From Diatrype stigma (lineage: Eukaryota; Ascomycota; Sordariomycetes; Xylariales; Diatrypaceae): 64,000 nucleotides of DNA. Position 1 is the stretch's first letter; each line of letters starts with the position of its first letter. The position numbers and the translations under genes were made by a program. The notes under the pieces are model-generated. The model was not told the DNA's origin and made no database searches. It saw only the letters and a program-made list of their open reading frames with translations. The stretch covers positions 1 through 64,000 of the forward strand of contig JAKJXP020000128.1 of the NCBI GenBank assembly GCA_022225965.2. The letters run 5' to 3'. Below, one piece after another: positions 1 through 11,819 of this stretch.

Positions 1-20
1 GTGGTCCGTTTTTGGGGTTG

Positions 21-42
21 CCCCCCCCCCCCCCCCCCCCCC
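21..42. repeat. Poly-C homopolymer run
   Basis: An uninterrupted run of 22 C residues close to the left end of the window, followed by a short C-rich stretch. The length of such a run is prone to sequencing error. Nothing functional is inferred. Confidence 0.9.
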
Positions 43-240
43 TCCCACCCGGCGACTCCCTGAGGTTGTAATTAATTAAGAAGAAGGTTGAAAAGAGGTC
101 AGTCTCCACCGGTTAGATAGCAACTTTATACCCGACCTTGTGCCCTTCCCCCCTTTCTGCTGTTCACGGACTAACCATCAACAAGAACCCCCCCCCCAAA
201 ATCCCGAATCCCAAACCCTATCACTCGCGCAAGGGGAACC

Positions 241-946
241 TCAGCGCGAAGGATCGTGGCCCCAGTTCTTGAGGCTCCGGGCGCTCCTGCTGTCCGGGTC
301 CTGCGAGGCGGCGCTCTCCTGCGCGAGGTGGCGCTTGCAGTACGCGACGACGCGGCGCATGTGGTCGACGTCGCCGTCGTCGTACGCGTCCGGGTCCTTT
401 TCCGGGTTCTTCTTGAGGATCTCTATGATCTTGCGACCGCTGTTTTCCATGACATCTCTCTCACAGCAGCCGGTCCCCGGCCGCCCCCCATGCTTGCAGT
501 CAGACAGATAGATTCATAAACTAGAGGCCGATGGTGGATCGGTGAGATGGTATGGATAGTGATATTAAGCGGGAATGGGACATGAGGGTATTCCGATGCA
601 TGGATCAATGCAAGGATGAATGAATGATTGAATGACGGGTGATATATCGAGTGGGGTGGGTGATGCACAACTGACTCACCTCTCGTGTCCGATCGTCTCC
701 CCCGAGCCGTCCGACTTGCCCCAGCCCGCGCTCTCAGAGGATTCGCCCTTCAGCCACTCCTCGAGATCCGAGGCGGACATGTTGACAAGGTCGTTGAATT
801 CCCTAGTAAGACGCAACTGGTATCAGGCAATGGGGTGTGTAGAATCAAATGTGGATGCCGGTTCGTTATTTCGTTTCATGATGCATCATCGGATCATTTG
901 TCTGGCTTTGGACTTACTTTATAACCGTCTGCTTGTCTTTCACCAT
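241..946 (-). CDS. DUF3140 family small protein
   Basis: I reconstruct three exons, 918-946, 680-802 and 241-457, giving about 122 residues. The phases agree at both introns (GTAAGT...CTAG and GTGAGT...GAGAG). The middle exon encodes EFNDLVNMSASDLEEWL followed by a Gly/Ser-rich stretch ending GETIGHE. The last exon encodes SGRKIIEILKKN and then HMRRVVAYCKRHLAQE, the typical closing block of the DUF3140 family found in bacteria and fungi. The molecular function of the family is unknown to me. The first exon is only 29 bases, so the start is the least certain part. The tail after HLAQE is polar and probably disordered. It lies alone on the minus strand, like the other recognised genes in this arm. 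Confidence 0.8.
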
Positions 947-1534
947 CTTGACTATCTACGTAAGAGATTAAACTTGGAAACCTTGCGTATTGACCGAGTT
1001 TCTCATCACAAACATAGGTTGCTATTATCAGGGAAGTGAAAAGCATTACTATATTGCGAGTCATATATCCATTCTTTGTCGGTCAGTATTGCATTGACAT
1101 ATATTAGTCTGGCTGGTATCGAAGACGTCATGACTGCTAAGAAAAGGGGTTTCTGAGACACAAGCATAGTGCTATGAAAAGTGGGTACATAGCAATAGGG
1201 GTTAGGGAGTCGAGGGCATGCCAAGATATTCTCAACCGGAGTCGCTACATGATTTCAGGGATGATAAGTTACACGTTGCAAGACCACTACCAGGGTGTCC
1301 TGGATAATAGAATGAATGTTTATTCGTGCATTTCCGAGATCAATTGTAATAGTGCCACCTATCTAACTTGCAACACGTTGATGTGTCATGAGAGCCTATC
1401 CTGGATTTCCACTGCCAGTATCAGCCCGGAAATAAATGTTAAAGTTGGAGGAAGGAACAATCAGGGGTTCAGAGGGGAAGTGATAACGCAAAACTTGTCT
1501 GTGATGAGTCAATTGCAGGATACAGAGACTTACG
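947..1534. other. Intergenic, nothing recognised
   Basis: This stretch lies between the DUF3140 gene and the 3' side of a possible small secreted protein. I see no ORF of convincing composition, no RNA gene and no repeat. Confidence 0.5.
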
Positions 1535-1764
1535 CCCCCTGGCCAGATTGATGTCAGCTCCGTGCCAGATAACCCCTTCATGCCGCTGTCGTCGCTGCCA
1601 ATCTCAACGGCGGAGTTGTGATTAAGTATCCTCTGCTGTCCGGCCCCCTTATCTTGCCCCGGCGTCATTGGCAGGCAGGTGGCCAGCGTGGCGAGGAACA
1701 CCAGGGCGCCAACGATGATGGCGGTACTAGACATGGACGAGTTGGTATTTGTTGTACGAGACAT
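1535..1764 (-). CDS. Possible small secreted or membrane-anchored protein
   Basis: From the ATG at 1762-1764 the frame encodes a short polar start, a hydrophobic run STAIIVGALVFLATLATCL and then a polar region, which is the layout of a signal peptide or single anchor. The frame meets a good donor (GTAAGT, first base at 1533) after about 77 codons. I could not settle the acceptor or the last exon; without splicing the frame runs on to 1396. A second in-frame ATG lies ten codons in. No family is recognised. The hydrophobic segment and the donor are visible in the sequence; that it is an expressed gene is inference. Confidence 0.35.
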
Positions 1765-2592
1765 TGGGTATTACATTACCATGGGCCATTGGCCATCGGA
1801 AATTATGTAGGATTGTGAAGGGGGAGGGGGGGGGGTGAGTAATGATGGTGATGCAAAGTGAGTTGTTGGTGGACGGACATCTGCGAAATTGTTCGCCCAT
1901 AAACGAACTAACGGAGATCCGACGAAGCGAAAGACAGAAGATATGATAACAAGATAAATTCAAGATAAATATTTTATCGCCATTCTTGATTTTATCGATC
2001 CGGACGTCAAGATATGTGAGAAGCTGTGTCTTCCTGGGAGCCCGGGCTGTAGAGCCCTGCAGGTACCCGGATGTTACCATGATAGAATCATATGAAATCA
2101 AGAACCTAGGTGAAGCTTTCCAAGGTCGATCTAGTTGAGGTTATTAACTTTATACCGATGTCTTTCATGCCACGCTCAAGACGAAAGAGCTGATATGGGG
2201 GAAGTTAAGGTTCTATGATTACAGTTATCGTGAAACGGCTCACGGATGACCGTGGGGCCGTTCTGACTACCTGATCTAAAGGCGTCTTTACTGATCGCAA
2301 TCGCTTATGCACGGTCATGTCAGATTATAATGGAAGGCTTTGAGGGCTAGGATAACGATGTGTGTCGCGTGATGAGGGACGCCTCTCCCCCTTTCTAGTC
2401 GGGTACCTATGAACAGCTCACTGATCAAAACCCTAAGGACTACCTGAGTATTATTTCGATATCACGTGATAGCCCCTATTAGCCCCTCTTCATAGCCCCT
2501 AGTCTATATATCCTTGAGTTGCAGTGCAGTTTCCATTCTTGCAGCCAACATTAAGCCTTGACCATAATAGCAATTCCGGATAGTCAGAAGTC
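1765..2592. other. Intergenic with G-run and short repeats
   Basis: It contains a G-rich run at about 1818-1836, the palindrome ATCACGTGAT near 2460, and three copies of TAGCCCCT within about 30 bases near 2470-2500, followed by a TATA-like CTATATAT. The last part resembles the U3/R region of a fungal LTR and could be an old solo-LTR remnant, but no boundaries were found. No gene was seen. Confidence 0.4.
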
Positions 2593-5500
2593 TTAAGCGT
2601 CCCACTTCAACTTGGTATATCGCTCCTGGAGCAATTTCTCGAGATCACCGCCATCCTGGTGATGATGTGCCAATGTGAATGCATGTCCGATCCATTTCTG
2701 AGACAAGTCGGTCTCGTCACTACCATAGAGGTCGATACTATGATTGAATGCCGTCGTGATGAACCACTCGAGCTCAAGAGCTGGGAAGCTTCCCTCAACC
2801 TAGAAAATCCGTCAATTAACTTGTTACAACTAGTTTTGCCTGGCTGTCACTGCTTTACTTACATTGGATGATTCCTTCTTGACAGCCTCGCAGATTTCCT
2901 CCATCACGAGTAGAGATTGCTCTGGTGGCCCAGGAAGCATCGCCTGCAGCATACATCGCATGTACTTCGCAACCACTTGAAGATTGATCTTATCAAGAGC
3001 CCATAGTTCTTTGACAATGATGTGTAGTGTTGAATAGACGACTGTTGCCTTGAAGTTAGAATAGGTGCTTGTCCAACAAGGATTACAAATACACACCATG
3101 GGACGGGGCATCCTGAGCCCGTAATATACAGTCAGCTATTGCCTTTAAGGCGGAGGAATCTTGGCAAACACTGATCCGACGGAACGTTTCTCCCAGGTCA
3201 TTCCATGCCTTGAGTTTAACAGCACCTTCGAAGTCGAATACTAGTAGCGTCGCAAGCTTGGCGCGAATGTCATTTTTGGACGGCTCGTCCAGTGTGTCTA
3301 AGCGCTCCTCAAACCCAACGACGAAATCCTTGATATGTTTGCGCATTTCGAGGTAACCTTGAAGCTGCATTTCGACATTATCCTCAGAGCGCGCTATGGC
3401 GAGAAGCGCGGATGCAGTCATATAGTTGCAGAACATTGCACGCAGAGCTAAATCCCCAAACACCTGCTCACCCACATCTCCAGGGTATTGAGAAATGATG
3501 GCAAGACAGCATCGGAAAAAGCGCACAAGGTGCTGAGGGGTCCAACAGGCTATGTTCTCAAGGCCAATGTTGTAAGAGTTCTTACAGAACCAGTCAAGTT
3601 CCTCTACAGTGAAGGTCTTCTTTTCCGCTGCATCTTTCGTATCGTCACAAATCAGCGTCGTAACTGATAGATGTTAGTGAAATCCAAAGTAACTATGAGT
3701 GATAGAGCTCATTCTTGCCTTTCTCAAAGGTATGGCATAGAGAATCCGCACATTCCTGGTCACTTAGGGCGTGTTTCTGGAGACGTATAATGCTGCGAAA
3801 TAACGCTGGAATGTGAACGGGACTGGAAAGACTCAACTCGTGCCTCGTGGCTAAGTGCTCTAGACTTTTTATTGATAGGATTTTATCGGCTGCACTTCGA
3901 GCATCTACAGTGCAGGCAAACAGATACCGTGGGTCCTTTGGCGTTTGCTCGCTGAGGCTTTCAAGACATTGCGAAGCAAGCTGGTGGTCCCCCATTCTTA
4001 AGCTTAGTTTAAAGCCTAGGTATAATGTCATCGGTTCTTCCCGAGTTGATTCATCCATGGAGTGGAATGTTTCTGCAGCATCATCGAGTTTATTCTGCTC
4101 AAGTAAGCATAGCAATAATTTCCTATTGAAGTCAGCCCAGCGTAGAGAAGAAAACAGTGGTGTACCTGCCTTGTGATCTTGGCTCTGTTCAAAGGGCCAA
4201 TCTGCTGTAAGACTTGGTGCGCGGCAACATGACACCATTTCTCCGCCAGATCGAACTGTCTTTGCGCGTAGTTGGAGTCGATTTTCTTCCAGATAAGCTA
4301 ATGAAATGTTAATTCAAAGACAAGGCTCGTCTCGACGGTGGTTCGGTAACGAACCATATGAATGGAGAAGGTGGCTGGTACCCCTAGTGAGTGATGGCCG
4401 TTATTTTCTACGGCATCGAAAACCACCATCAAGCTTTCAATAGGTGCAACAGTATCCCGGCCAGTAACAGCTACTTGTGTGCGGAAAACGGTCGCCTTTT
4501 CAATCCACTCTTCATGTTGGGAAGGTAGAACTCGATCACCAAAGAAGTAATCAAGAACTTCGCTAGCCAAGGTAGGGCTCTTGTCGTTGAGTGTATAGAT
4601 ATGGTGAAGTATGATTTTGAGTGTCGTGTCAGAAACTTCCGTAACTCTAATCAGACGTCGGAGAATACTGGCGAAGGCATTGCCATCGAAAACTTCGGCA
4701 GGTGTTTTGAGAAGCATCTCCAAACGGAGTAAGAGGACTGTGAACTTGTCTCCCATATCGGACTCCATATAGGCAACATAATTTTCGGCCTTCTTGAAGT
4801 CATCGTCTGTTCCACCGTTGAGGTGGGCATTCACCAGGGCTTGTAAGATCGCCAGTCGAAGTTCGACGGCTTGTCTTGATAGTTGCTCTAGTTCCTGGGT
4901 ATTGATGACTTCATAGGATCTCTCGAGCCACTTAGCTGCCAAGAGGAAATCACTCTTGGATGCCAGGCCTTTACCAATCTCAAACAGTGCGTCGGCGAAT
5001 GACTCTACTAACGGGGTATTGATCAAGGGTAGAAGTGTTTCGGTTTTCTTGTACAAACTCTCACCAATGTCGAGACGGTCTTCTTTCCAAGCCTTGCGGT
5101 AGGTCAGCATATAGTGTAGTAATAGGTTCAGGCTTACACGATTACCCACCAACACTATGCGAAGAATCAAATACTCGGCTTCGAGGGACTTGCACGCCTG
5201 CAGCTCCTCTTCGTGTAATGGCTGTGAAGGTTTCTGCAGATGACTGTTATATTCGGCGGCTTTCTGCAGCAGCTGAAGAGCGAATTCAAGTTCCCCAACT
5301 TCTGCTCAAGCATCAGTAGCTGTGGCGAGTTTCACAAGGTTCCGTGATCAACTTGCCGATACAGTATTTTCCTGACTTTATTGCTAACTTCGCAAGACGC
5401 GTTAGGTCGCCTGGTGTACTCCGGTCACTTCCCCGGGCTAAGGCTATAACGAAGAAGGAAAATGTGCGGGCGAGGACGAGTAGCCTAGGGTGTGTCGCAG

Positions 5501-5842
5501 GGAGGGAGTCGTCCGCGGTCTGTCGCGTCAGTTGTGTGCAAAGATTCCAAAGACTCGTGGCTATAGTGTCTAGTTGATTGCGCCGCTTTGAGCTTGGGTT
5601 CTGGAGTGAATACGGCTTAACGGCACGTATTTGATTCTCTAACTCATGCATGAGATTCTTTACGTCTAGTTGGGTCGTGACAGTAGGTAGCTGCTTCTGA
5701 AGTTCTTTGCAGAATGCTGTGGGTAACGGTTAACATCCATAGCTAGTATAAAACTGGAATAGAGTCTTGGAGACGAACATATGATTGCTGTGCTGCGCTT
5801 CTCATCCTTGGTAGGACGGGGTGAACTGGCCGGGGGTGCCAT
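2593..5842 (-). CDS. SPO22: Meiosis protein SPO22/ZIP4
   Basis: This is a large multi-exon gene for a TPR-like helical repeat protein of the SPO22/ZIP4 family. The family is a ZMM component that promotes crossover formation and synapsis on meiotic chromosomes. Recognisable segments in order are FCKELQKQLPTVTTQLDV, LWNLCTQL, LAIKSGKYCI, VGELEFALQLLQKAAEY, SLEAEYLILRIVLVG, FLLAAKWLERSYEVI, SLCHTFEKG, and a C-terminal exon ending in KWDA. Exon 1 is 5779-5842, exon 2 5357-5716, and exon 3 starts at 5301; further exons cover about 3693-4290, 3083-3660 and 2593-3070. The first intron begins GTTCGT. The second is a GC-AG intron (5302-5356), because the GT alternative runs into stops while the GC donor keeps the phase. 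An in-frame ATG at 5893 could extend the N-terminus. The later exon junctions were not all resolved, and one (about 4170) may also use GC. Meiosis-limited expression is expected from the family, not seen here. Confidence 0.85.
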
Positions 5843-6716
5843 TGTCTTGTTGAGCTCAGGATCCAGACGCTCAAGACCCTGCCAGGTATTCAATATCGCG
5901 CTTCATATACGTCGATTAATGAGGAGGCACTGGCAATGATGATAGTCGTATCTAACTCTTGCTTCTTGGATCTGTGGTACCCTCAGTGGTAATCTTGAAA
6001 CATCTCTAGCCTAGGCCGTTTGGTGTGTAGGTAATCTAGACTCCAGGTCGCTTGTATAGATGGACGGCTGGTTCTTGAGTGGCCGACCTTTCTGCCTGAA
6101 ATCCACTCTGCTGTCCTACAGTCAGTGGGTCGTCAAGTATAGCTGTTGAAGAAGGCGCGGGTGTCTCTTTGGCGCCCCTTCCTCCCTTTCCATGCATCGC
6201 CAAGAGCACTGTGATCTACTTGGTACAGGTAGTACCTACCTGGCTGATCAAGTTCTCCAACTCAAGACACCCGACACCTGCATATAACCTTGAACCTTGC
6301 CAACCTACATGTACATGTATAGGTATTTGGGTGCCGTCATGACGTACCTACGACCTACCTAAGTACCTGGTATATAAGACAACTCACATATGGATGCAAT
6401 GGGTATATGTGTATGAAAATGTGCAAAGTCTATTGTCTATGGACACCAGGTATATGAGAGATATCTTAACGGAGATGATATCGACTTGAAGAGGTATGAA
6501 CCAAGATCCACCACTCTAGAAGTTCCCATCCTAGATGAGCAGGCAGGTGTAGGTAGGTACACAAACGTTCCTGGTAAGTATGATACGACAGCGGACAGAA
6601 AAAGATACATGAATGGCACATTCAAAAATGCATTTCCCCCCCGTACGCCTCAATGTATACCCTGGTATGCCCCGTGTATGTTTGCGTGAAATTCAAATGC
6701 AAGGCAAAGACTCCGT
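5843..6716. other. Intergenic, rich in TACCTA/TAGGTA motifs
   Basis: This separates the 5' end of SPO22 from the 3' end of the Zn2Cys6 regulator. Around 6220-6380 and 6545-6565 there are many overlapping TACCTA/TAGGTA words, a pattern I know from sordariomycete intergenic DNA. No coding region is credible. Confidence 0.45.
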
Positions 6717-9064
6717 TTAGTGCGGGGGATCATGAGGAAGGAAGTTACCGACAATGAGGCTGGGTCTGTGATGTATAGCGACCGAGTCAGTGTTCTGATT
6801 ATACCGATTATGTGTGTGTGTGTGGGGGGGGGGGGTTAGTACGTTGGGGAATGCTTACATCTTGTAGTTATCTCTGCGTATCATGAATGAAAAGCAACAG
6901 TTTACTATAGGGTCGTTTGAACGGTCATCTGGGTTCTTCAGAGTACATGCCGTAAGGAGCGTATCGTGAGCAGGGTCGAACGCGATCGTGCCGAACTCTT
7001 CCCAATACCGGACGAGCGACTCTTCTGTGAGGATTTCGTGCAAAGCTATCTTGCCCTGGCCGCAGCTTGTCAATATCAGTCGACAAACATGGAATTGACA
7101 CGGACTTACATCTCGCAGTCTTTCGACTGGAACGTGGATCAGTTCCGCCATCTCCTTATTTCCCTTGACGAGTTCTCCCGTCCTCCTCCAACAGCAAGCA
7201 GGGATAGCCATGGCGGCGAACACTCTGTCATACTCTGTGAGGGTCTTCTCGAACCACATTTCCACGAGGACAAGCTCCATATCAGTGAGACCCTGCATCT
7301 TTTCGCGGAACTTTGGCCGAAAACGATCCAACGTTCGCAGTATTTTCTGTTTCGACGCGGCAGCTATGTGCCCATCCATATACGTGCCCAGACGCGCATA
7401 GCCCTTGATGTAGTTGAAAGGCTTCAGCATACCGGCCTCATATTTGGCCCTGAGTACGCGCTGCATGCGTTCTTCCGGTGTATCGTTGCCCGATGGATCG
7501 GCTGCCTGGAGGTAGAAGTCTCGAGTCTTATCCGTAGGCTTGACAGTGACAGTTTGGGGAACCGAGCCAGCCTGCTGGGCATTTGGCGGAAGCATAGAGT
7601 TGGGCTGAACCGGGTTCGTAGGCACAGCATGGTGCGCCTTATTGCCGTTGCCATTGCGATCGCTAGTGCCTCCAAAGAAGCTGCTCGTCTCCGGCTGGTT
7701 GCTCTGGAAGAGCAGGTTCTGCTCGTCCTGAAGGTTCACGCCATCATCGATGAGACTGGTGTTCAAGAAGTCATTGAGCAGGTTGAATTCGTTGTGGACT
7801 TCCGGAGCCAGCATGTACTGGGGATTGTAGCTGTGCATGTCATGAAATTGATTCTGGGCGGTCAACCATGCATCAGAAAACCCGGCAACTTTCATTATGA
7901 GATCAGCTCAGCATTCTTGCGCGGCACCCACGCTCGCAAGTAAGGGTCTTATAGGACCACCTACATTGGTGTACATTGTTAGTACCAGAGCTACTGGTCT
8001 GCATCCCGGAAACTTGACTTGGTGACACAAGCTGTAGGGGTCGTGCCTGGCCCAGCGCGCCTCCCGCCCCAAAGCCCTGCTTGTTGCTCTGGGCAGGGCG
8101 TCCAGTACTGTCAAGTGGTGGTGGTGGTGCCATTGCAGCAGTCTGGTCCATCGAATTACGCGCATGGAGTTCTGGGCGAATTTCTGATTCGTCGTACCCG
8201 CCTTTGGGCTTCTTTGCCTCCGGGTCTCGAGGCTCATCATGGCAGAGGTGGCCGATATTACGTTTGATACATCTCGTACACGGTCTTTCCTATTCAAGGT
8301 GGTTGGTTTTAAGTCAAATACTAAGGCAGGACAAAGCCGCCGTCTATGCAGCTTGGGGGGGTGAGAGACCCCGAACACAGGGACGTGAGCAGAAGATCTT
8401 ACATACGAGATCGCATGTCATATGCTGAAAGCCCGGGGGCAGCGGGTATTAGCCAAATATCCAAGGCGACGCCATATACACAAGACACAACGTAGGAGCA
8501 AGGTCCGAGAGCAAGTGAAAGCTATTACGAGGGAAACGAAGCATCCCGCACCGGTGAGGTACAACGGGGCAGCGCGATGTTCCTTTTTCTCTGATGTCTG
8601 CTTTTGCGCGCACGCACATGCAGATCCGTGCAGGCTAGGAGCCAATAGATAACAGATATGGCGATAATTGAAGACTTACAGATCGACGACAATATACGCA
8701 AGCTGTAGGAACGCGCGCAAACACCAAAATTAGCTCGTGAATACGACATAAGGTACAGGAAACTATATGTAGGTACGTGCAGGTGGCGGCCAGGATTGTG
8801 GGAAAGCCAAGGGGAGAGGTAGCGGATGGTTTGGTTAGGAGATTTTCTTGACCAGGTACTAGCAAATGAGCACAGCATACCGTGATTCACCTTGCGCCTC
8901 TTCCTGGGGCTCTTCTGATGCGCCTCGGGAGTGTTGGCATTGTTGGCGGTGGTAGTGGTAGTCGCCGTAGGAGCGGCAGTAGTGCTGGTTGGGTGCTCGT
9001 CCTGGGACTTCGCCGAGTCTTCGGACCTCTCGTCCTTGGCGCGGCGGTTGCCATTGCTTTCCAT
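6717..9064 (-). CDS. Zn2Cys6 activator of gluconeogenesis, AcuK/AcuM (ERT1/RDS2) type
   Basis: Seven exons give a phase-consistent protein of about 530 residues: 8881-9064, 8680-8702, 8407-8424, 7965-8289, 7110-7906, 6859-7055 and 6717-6765. The zinc cluster is C-x2-C-x6-C-x5-C-x2-C-x8-C, spelled across four exons as CVYCRRS, HMTCDL and ERPCTRCIKRNIGHLC, and preceded by the basic KRRKVNH. The C-terminal half contains FRPKFREKMQGLTDMEL, FAAMAIPACCWRRTGELV, EFGTIAFDPAHDTLLTACTL and, from the last exon, PSLIVGNFLPHDPP. This is the PAS-like regulatory region of the family. AcuK and AcuM in Aspergillus activate PEP carboxykinase and fructose-1,6-bisphosphatase genes for growth on non-sugar carbon. 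I think the zinc cluster fits AcuM better than AcuK, but I did not align it, so no symbol is given. Start 9064 is followed by a low-complexity Ser/Thr/Asn region. Confidence 0.88.
6811..6835. repeat. (TG)n plus poly-G microsatellite in an intron
   Basis: Alternating TG followed by a run of twelve G, inside the last intron (6766-6858) of the Zn2Cys6 regulator. Read on the gene strand it gives C-rich then CA-rich sequence between donor and acceptor. Confidence 0.85.
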
Positions 9065-11819
9065 GTCTGGCGTCCTACTTCAATTCCCTCGGGTCTGTGC
9101 TAGCTATAAGGCTCCCATTGGATCTTCAGGTTACGCAATGGTCATATAGTTGGTGATCAACTCGAGCTGAAGCTGGCGGCTCTCTGCAGGGCCGAGATGT
9201 GATTTGCTCAGCGCCCGCCCGACCGTTTAAGCACCTTCCCCGTTCTCTGTTCGTTTCTTGGCGGTGACTTATCGAGCGAAAAGGACGGCCAAGAGCGCGC
9301 GTGGTAGTGATGCTGGTGGTCAATGGGAAATGGGTAAGGCAAGAAGGTCGGTTCCTGATCGGCGGTAAGGATGGTGGTGCGGGTGGTGGTGATTCTGATG
9401 GATGTGTTGATTTCCCCCCCGCCAAGGAAAAATGGCCGTCTACAGAAAATCGTCAGTGAGAAAAAAGCGTATAATGGACGTTGAGCAATGCATGTCTATG
9501 AGCGACAGGAAGAAAAGAAGAAAAGAGGAAGAAGATCATTAAGTGGTCGAGTCCATAGGGCAAAGTTAAGTTCACTACCTCCTCCTAGCCGGCTCCATGT
9601 ACATAGTAGGCGCCGACTATCCGGGTAGGCCGTCTCATTAGCTGGAATTAATGGGATTTGATGGGATCTCTACTTGTATGTACAATTCTGCATTGAGGAA
9701 TCAATCGACATCTTAACCCAATCCCAACTTCTTGCAGCTGGAGGCTTCCAGGTTCTGGCGGTTTGTTCTGCCAGTCTGCTCGGGCAAATACGCGACGACG
9801 GCCGCTGGACCGATTTTTACCAGGATCAGTTTAACGTTGATGCCAGCCAAGACACGAAAAGCTAAAATCACAGGTGACTCCAGAGAGAAAAAAGCGCGCC
9901 AGCACCCTAAGGAAAGCCGGGCGACGAGTCAGCGAGGGGCATGCGACACCATTTGTCTGCTACAGGGGTCTGAGGGGTACTCTCAAGTGGGCCGTCTTCG
10001 GCATGGCAGCCATGGAGGGCATGGTGAACATGGTGAGCATGGGTCATTAACAGCCTAGTCATCAGTGGGCATGTGGCATGGCAGGGCGTGGTGGGCTTAG
10101 CTTGGGGGCTTGGGTGAGTGGGTAGTATGTACGTACAATACCTAAGCTTGCCAGGCTGCCAGGGATGTAGTATGTATGTACATACAATACAATACAGTAC
10201 CTAGGGGAGGGGCTCCTCGGGCTGGCATGCCACCAAGCTGTCGGCTCTGAGGGGTCCTCCACGGGTCTCCCCCTCCACGAGCGTCTCTCCTTCCACGAGG
10301 GTCCTCCTCCACGACAGCCACGACCACGCCGTTCAGGTGTTTGACCAACAGGAAGCCTTGCAACAACCTTGTAGCCTTCCAATTTTGGGCAACACCCCCT
10401 CGTCAAGACAGGGCTCGTCGGTCTGGCCGCTCGATTAGATGCTGATGCACTCAGGTGACGTCTTTCCTCTGTGCCTCGACCCTAGTAGCACCTACGTAGG
10501 CACGTAGGCATCGGCCAGGTATATCCTGTATCGACTACTTACACCCATACCAGCATGCCTCAACAACTAATGTAGATACTCCATACTCCTACCTCGGAAG
10601 TCTTTAACCTCCTAGCCACATGTCGATGAATGGTGTATGTCTTCCTAGAAGGGACCCCAGAGCGAACATTTCGGACTCTCAGTTGGTGATAACCTCAACA
10701 TCATCTTCACCTCACATAAGCCCATTTTGTACGGCTTGGCTCCGTTCACCGCCTTGAATTTGTAAGACTGATATCCTAGCTAATTAGGATAAGAACTGGC
10801 ACATTGGCTCTTCAGGATAACATGCAGAAGGCCTAGGTAAGTGGGAGGAAAACATGGGAAAGAAGACACTATCTACCAACACAGGTATCAGCTACATGAT
10901 CTGTTTCAAGGACTACACGACAGTGGCAGGTACCGGCATGTCAGATGTTCAAACAACCTCCCACTTGCCTACACATACCTAGCCTCGATCCCTCGGTCCG
11001 GTGTGTTGCCTCTCCGCATGCATGTGCCGATATGCAAAGCAACCTCAGTTTGGTGTGCTCGATGCGTCCAACCTTTACGAGGTTCTTTGTCGATATACCC
11101 CTGTCACTATTAAGGTACTGCCGAGATCGCGAGCATCTACAGTTGGCGTCCGGGGTGAAGCTGCATGATTACCCCTGTGCCCAACTTACAATGGGAGTGA
11201 AGCGATATATACCTCCAGCCTGCAACTACATAGGTATACTGACATGGCTTCTTGGGTTCTCTCCTGGTACCAGGAGTACAATGAACAACTGACAGGTATC
11301 GGAAAATCGACATTGAGTTAGAGCACGCCTGCTTACACGGATGATCCCTCAAAAATATCGTGCCTCGACAGGTTACATCAAAGGCTGTATTCATAGGCTC
11401 TAATTCGTTTGATTCATTGCCTGCCTGTCAGCTGTGCTTTAAGCTATACGAAAAGCGGCACTCCGCTCCAATGCCATTACCCCATTACCGACCAGTCGGC
11501 AATCAAAATACGGCGAGGGCCAGCGTGTCACGACGGGTTTCGGGCTTGTCGAGCTATGCGCATATTCATGATTCCACAATGACATCGAAATCACACATTC
11601 GTGGTTAAATATAACCCATGCATTTGCTCAATAATCATAGCTACGACGAAATGTGATCATTGTATACAGCTGTCCAGGATCAGCTTTAACTAAAGAGCAT
11701 GGTGCTATTTTCGGGTTTCTCGGTGTCGTACGCGTACGTCCAACATTCCTCTCACGAACCTTCAGCTTGGGTTACTCATCTGCCCCTGAAGCCAACAGCA
11801 AAGTTCCATATATCAAACA
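9065..11819. other. Long gene-poor intergenic region
   Basis: No coding region with family-like composition was found on either strand. Visible local features: imperfect repeats of a CTCCACGA word between about 10255 and 10325, a duplicated GTAGTATGTAYGTAC motif near 10120 and 10165, and scattered TACCTA/TAGGTA words. The left part should hold the promoter and 5' leader of the Zn2Cys6 regulator; the right end adjoins the 3' end of the GH30 gene. Confidence 0.45.

Noticed and set aside
6966..7943. 325-residue plus-strand frame over the Zn2Cys6 regulator
   Set aside because: It is antisense to conserved coding sequence of the regulator and has no family features.
9126..9425. 99-residue Pro-rich minus-strand frame upstream of the Zn2Cys6 regulator
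   Set aside because: Low-complexity composition in the expected 5' leader or promoter; no support as a gene.
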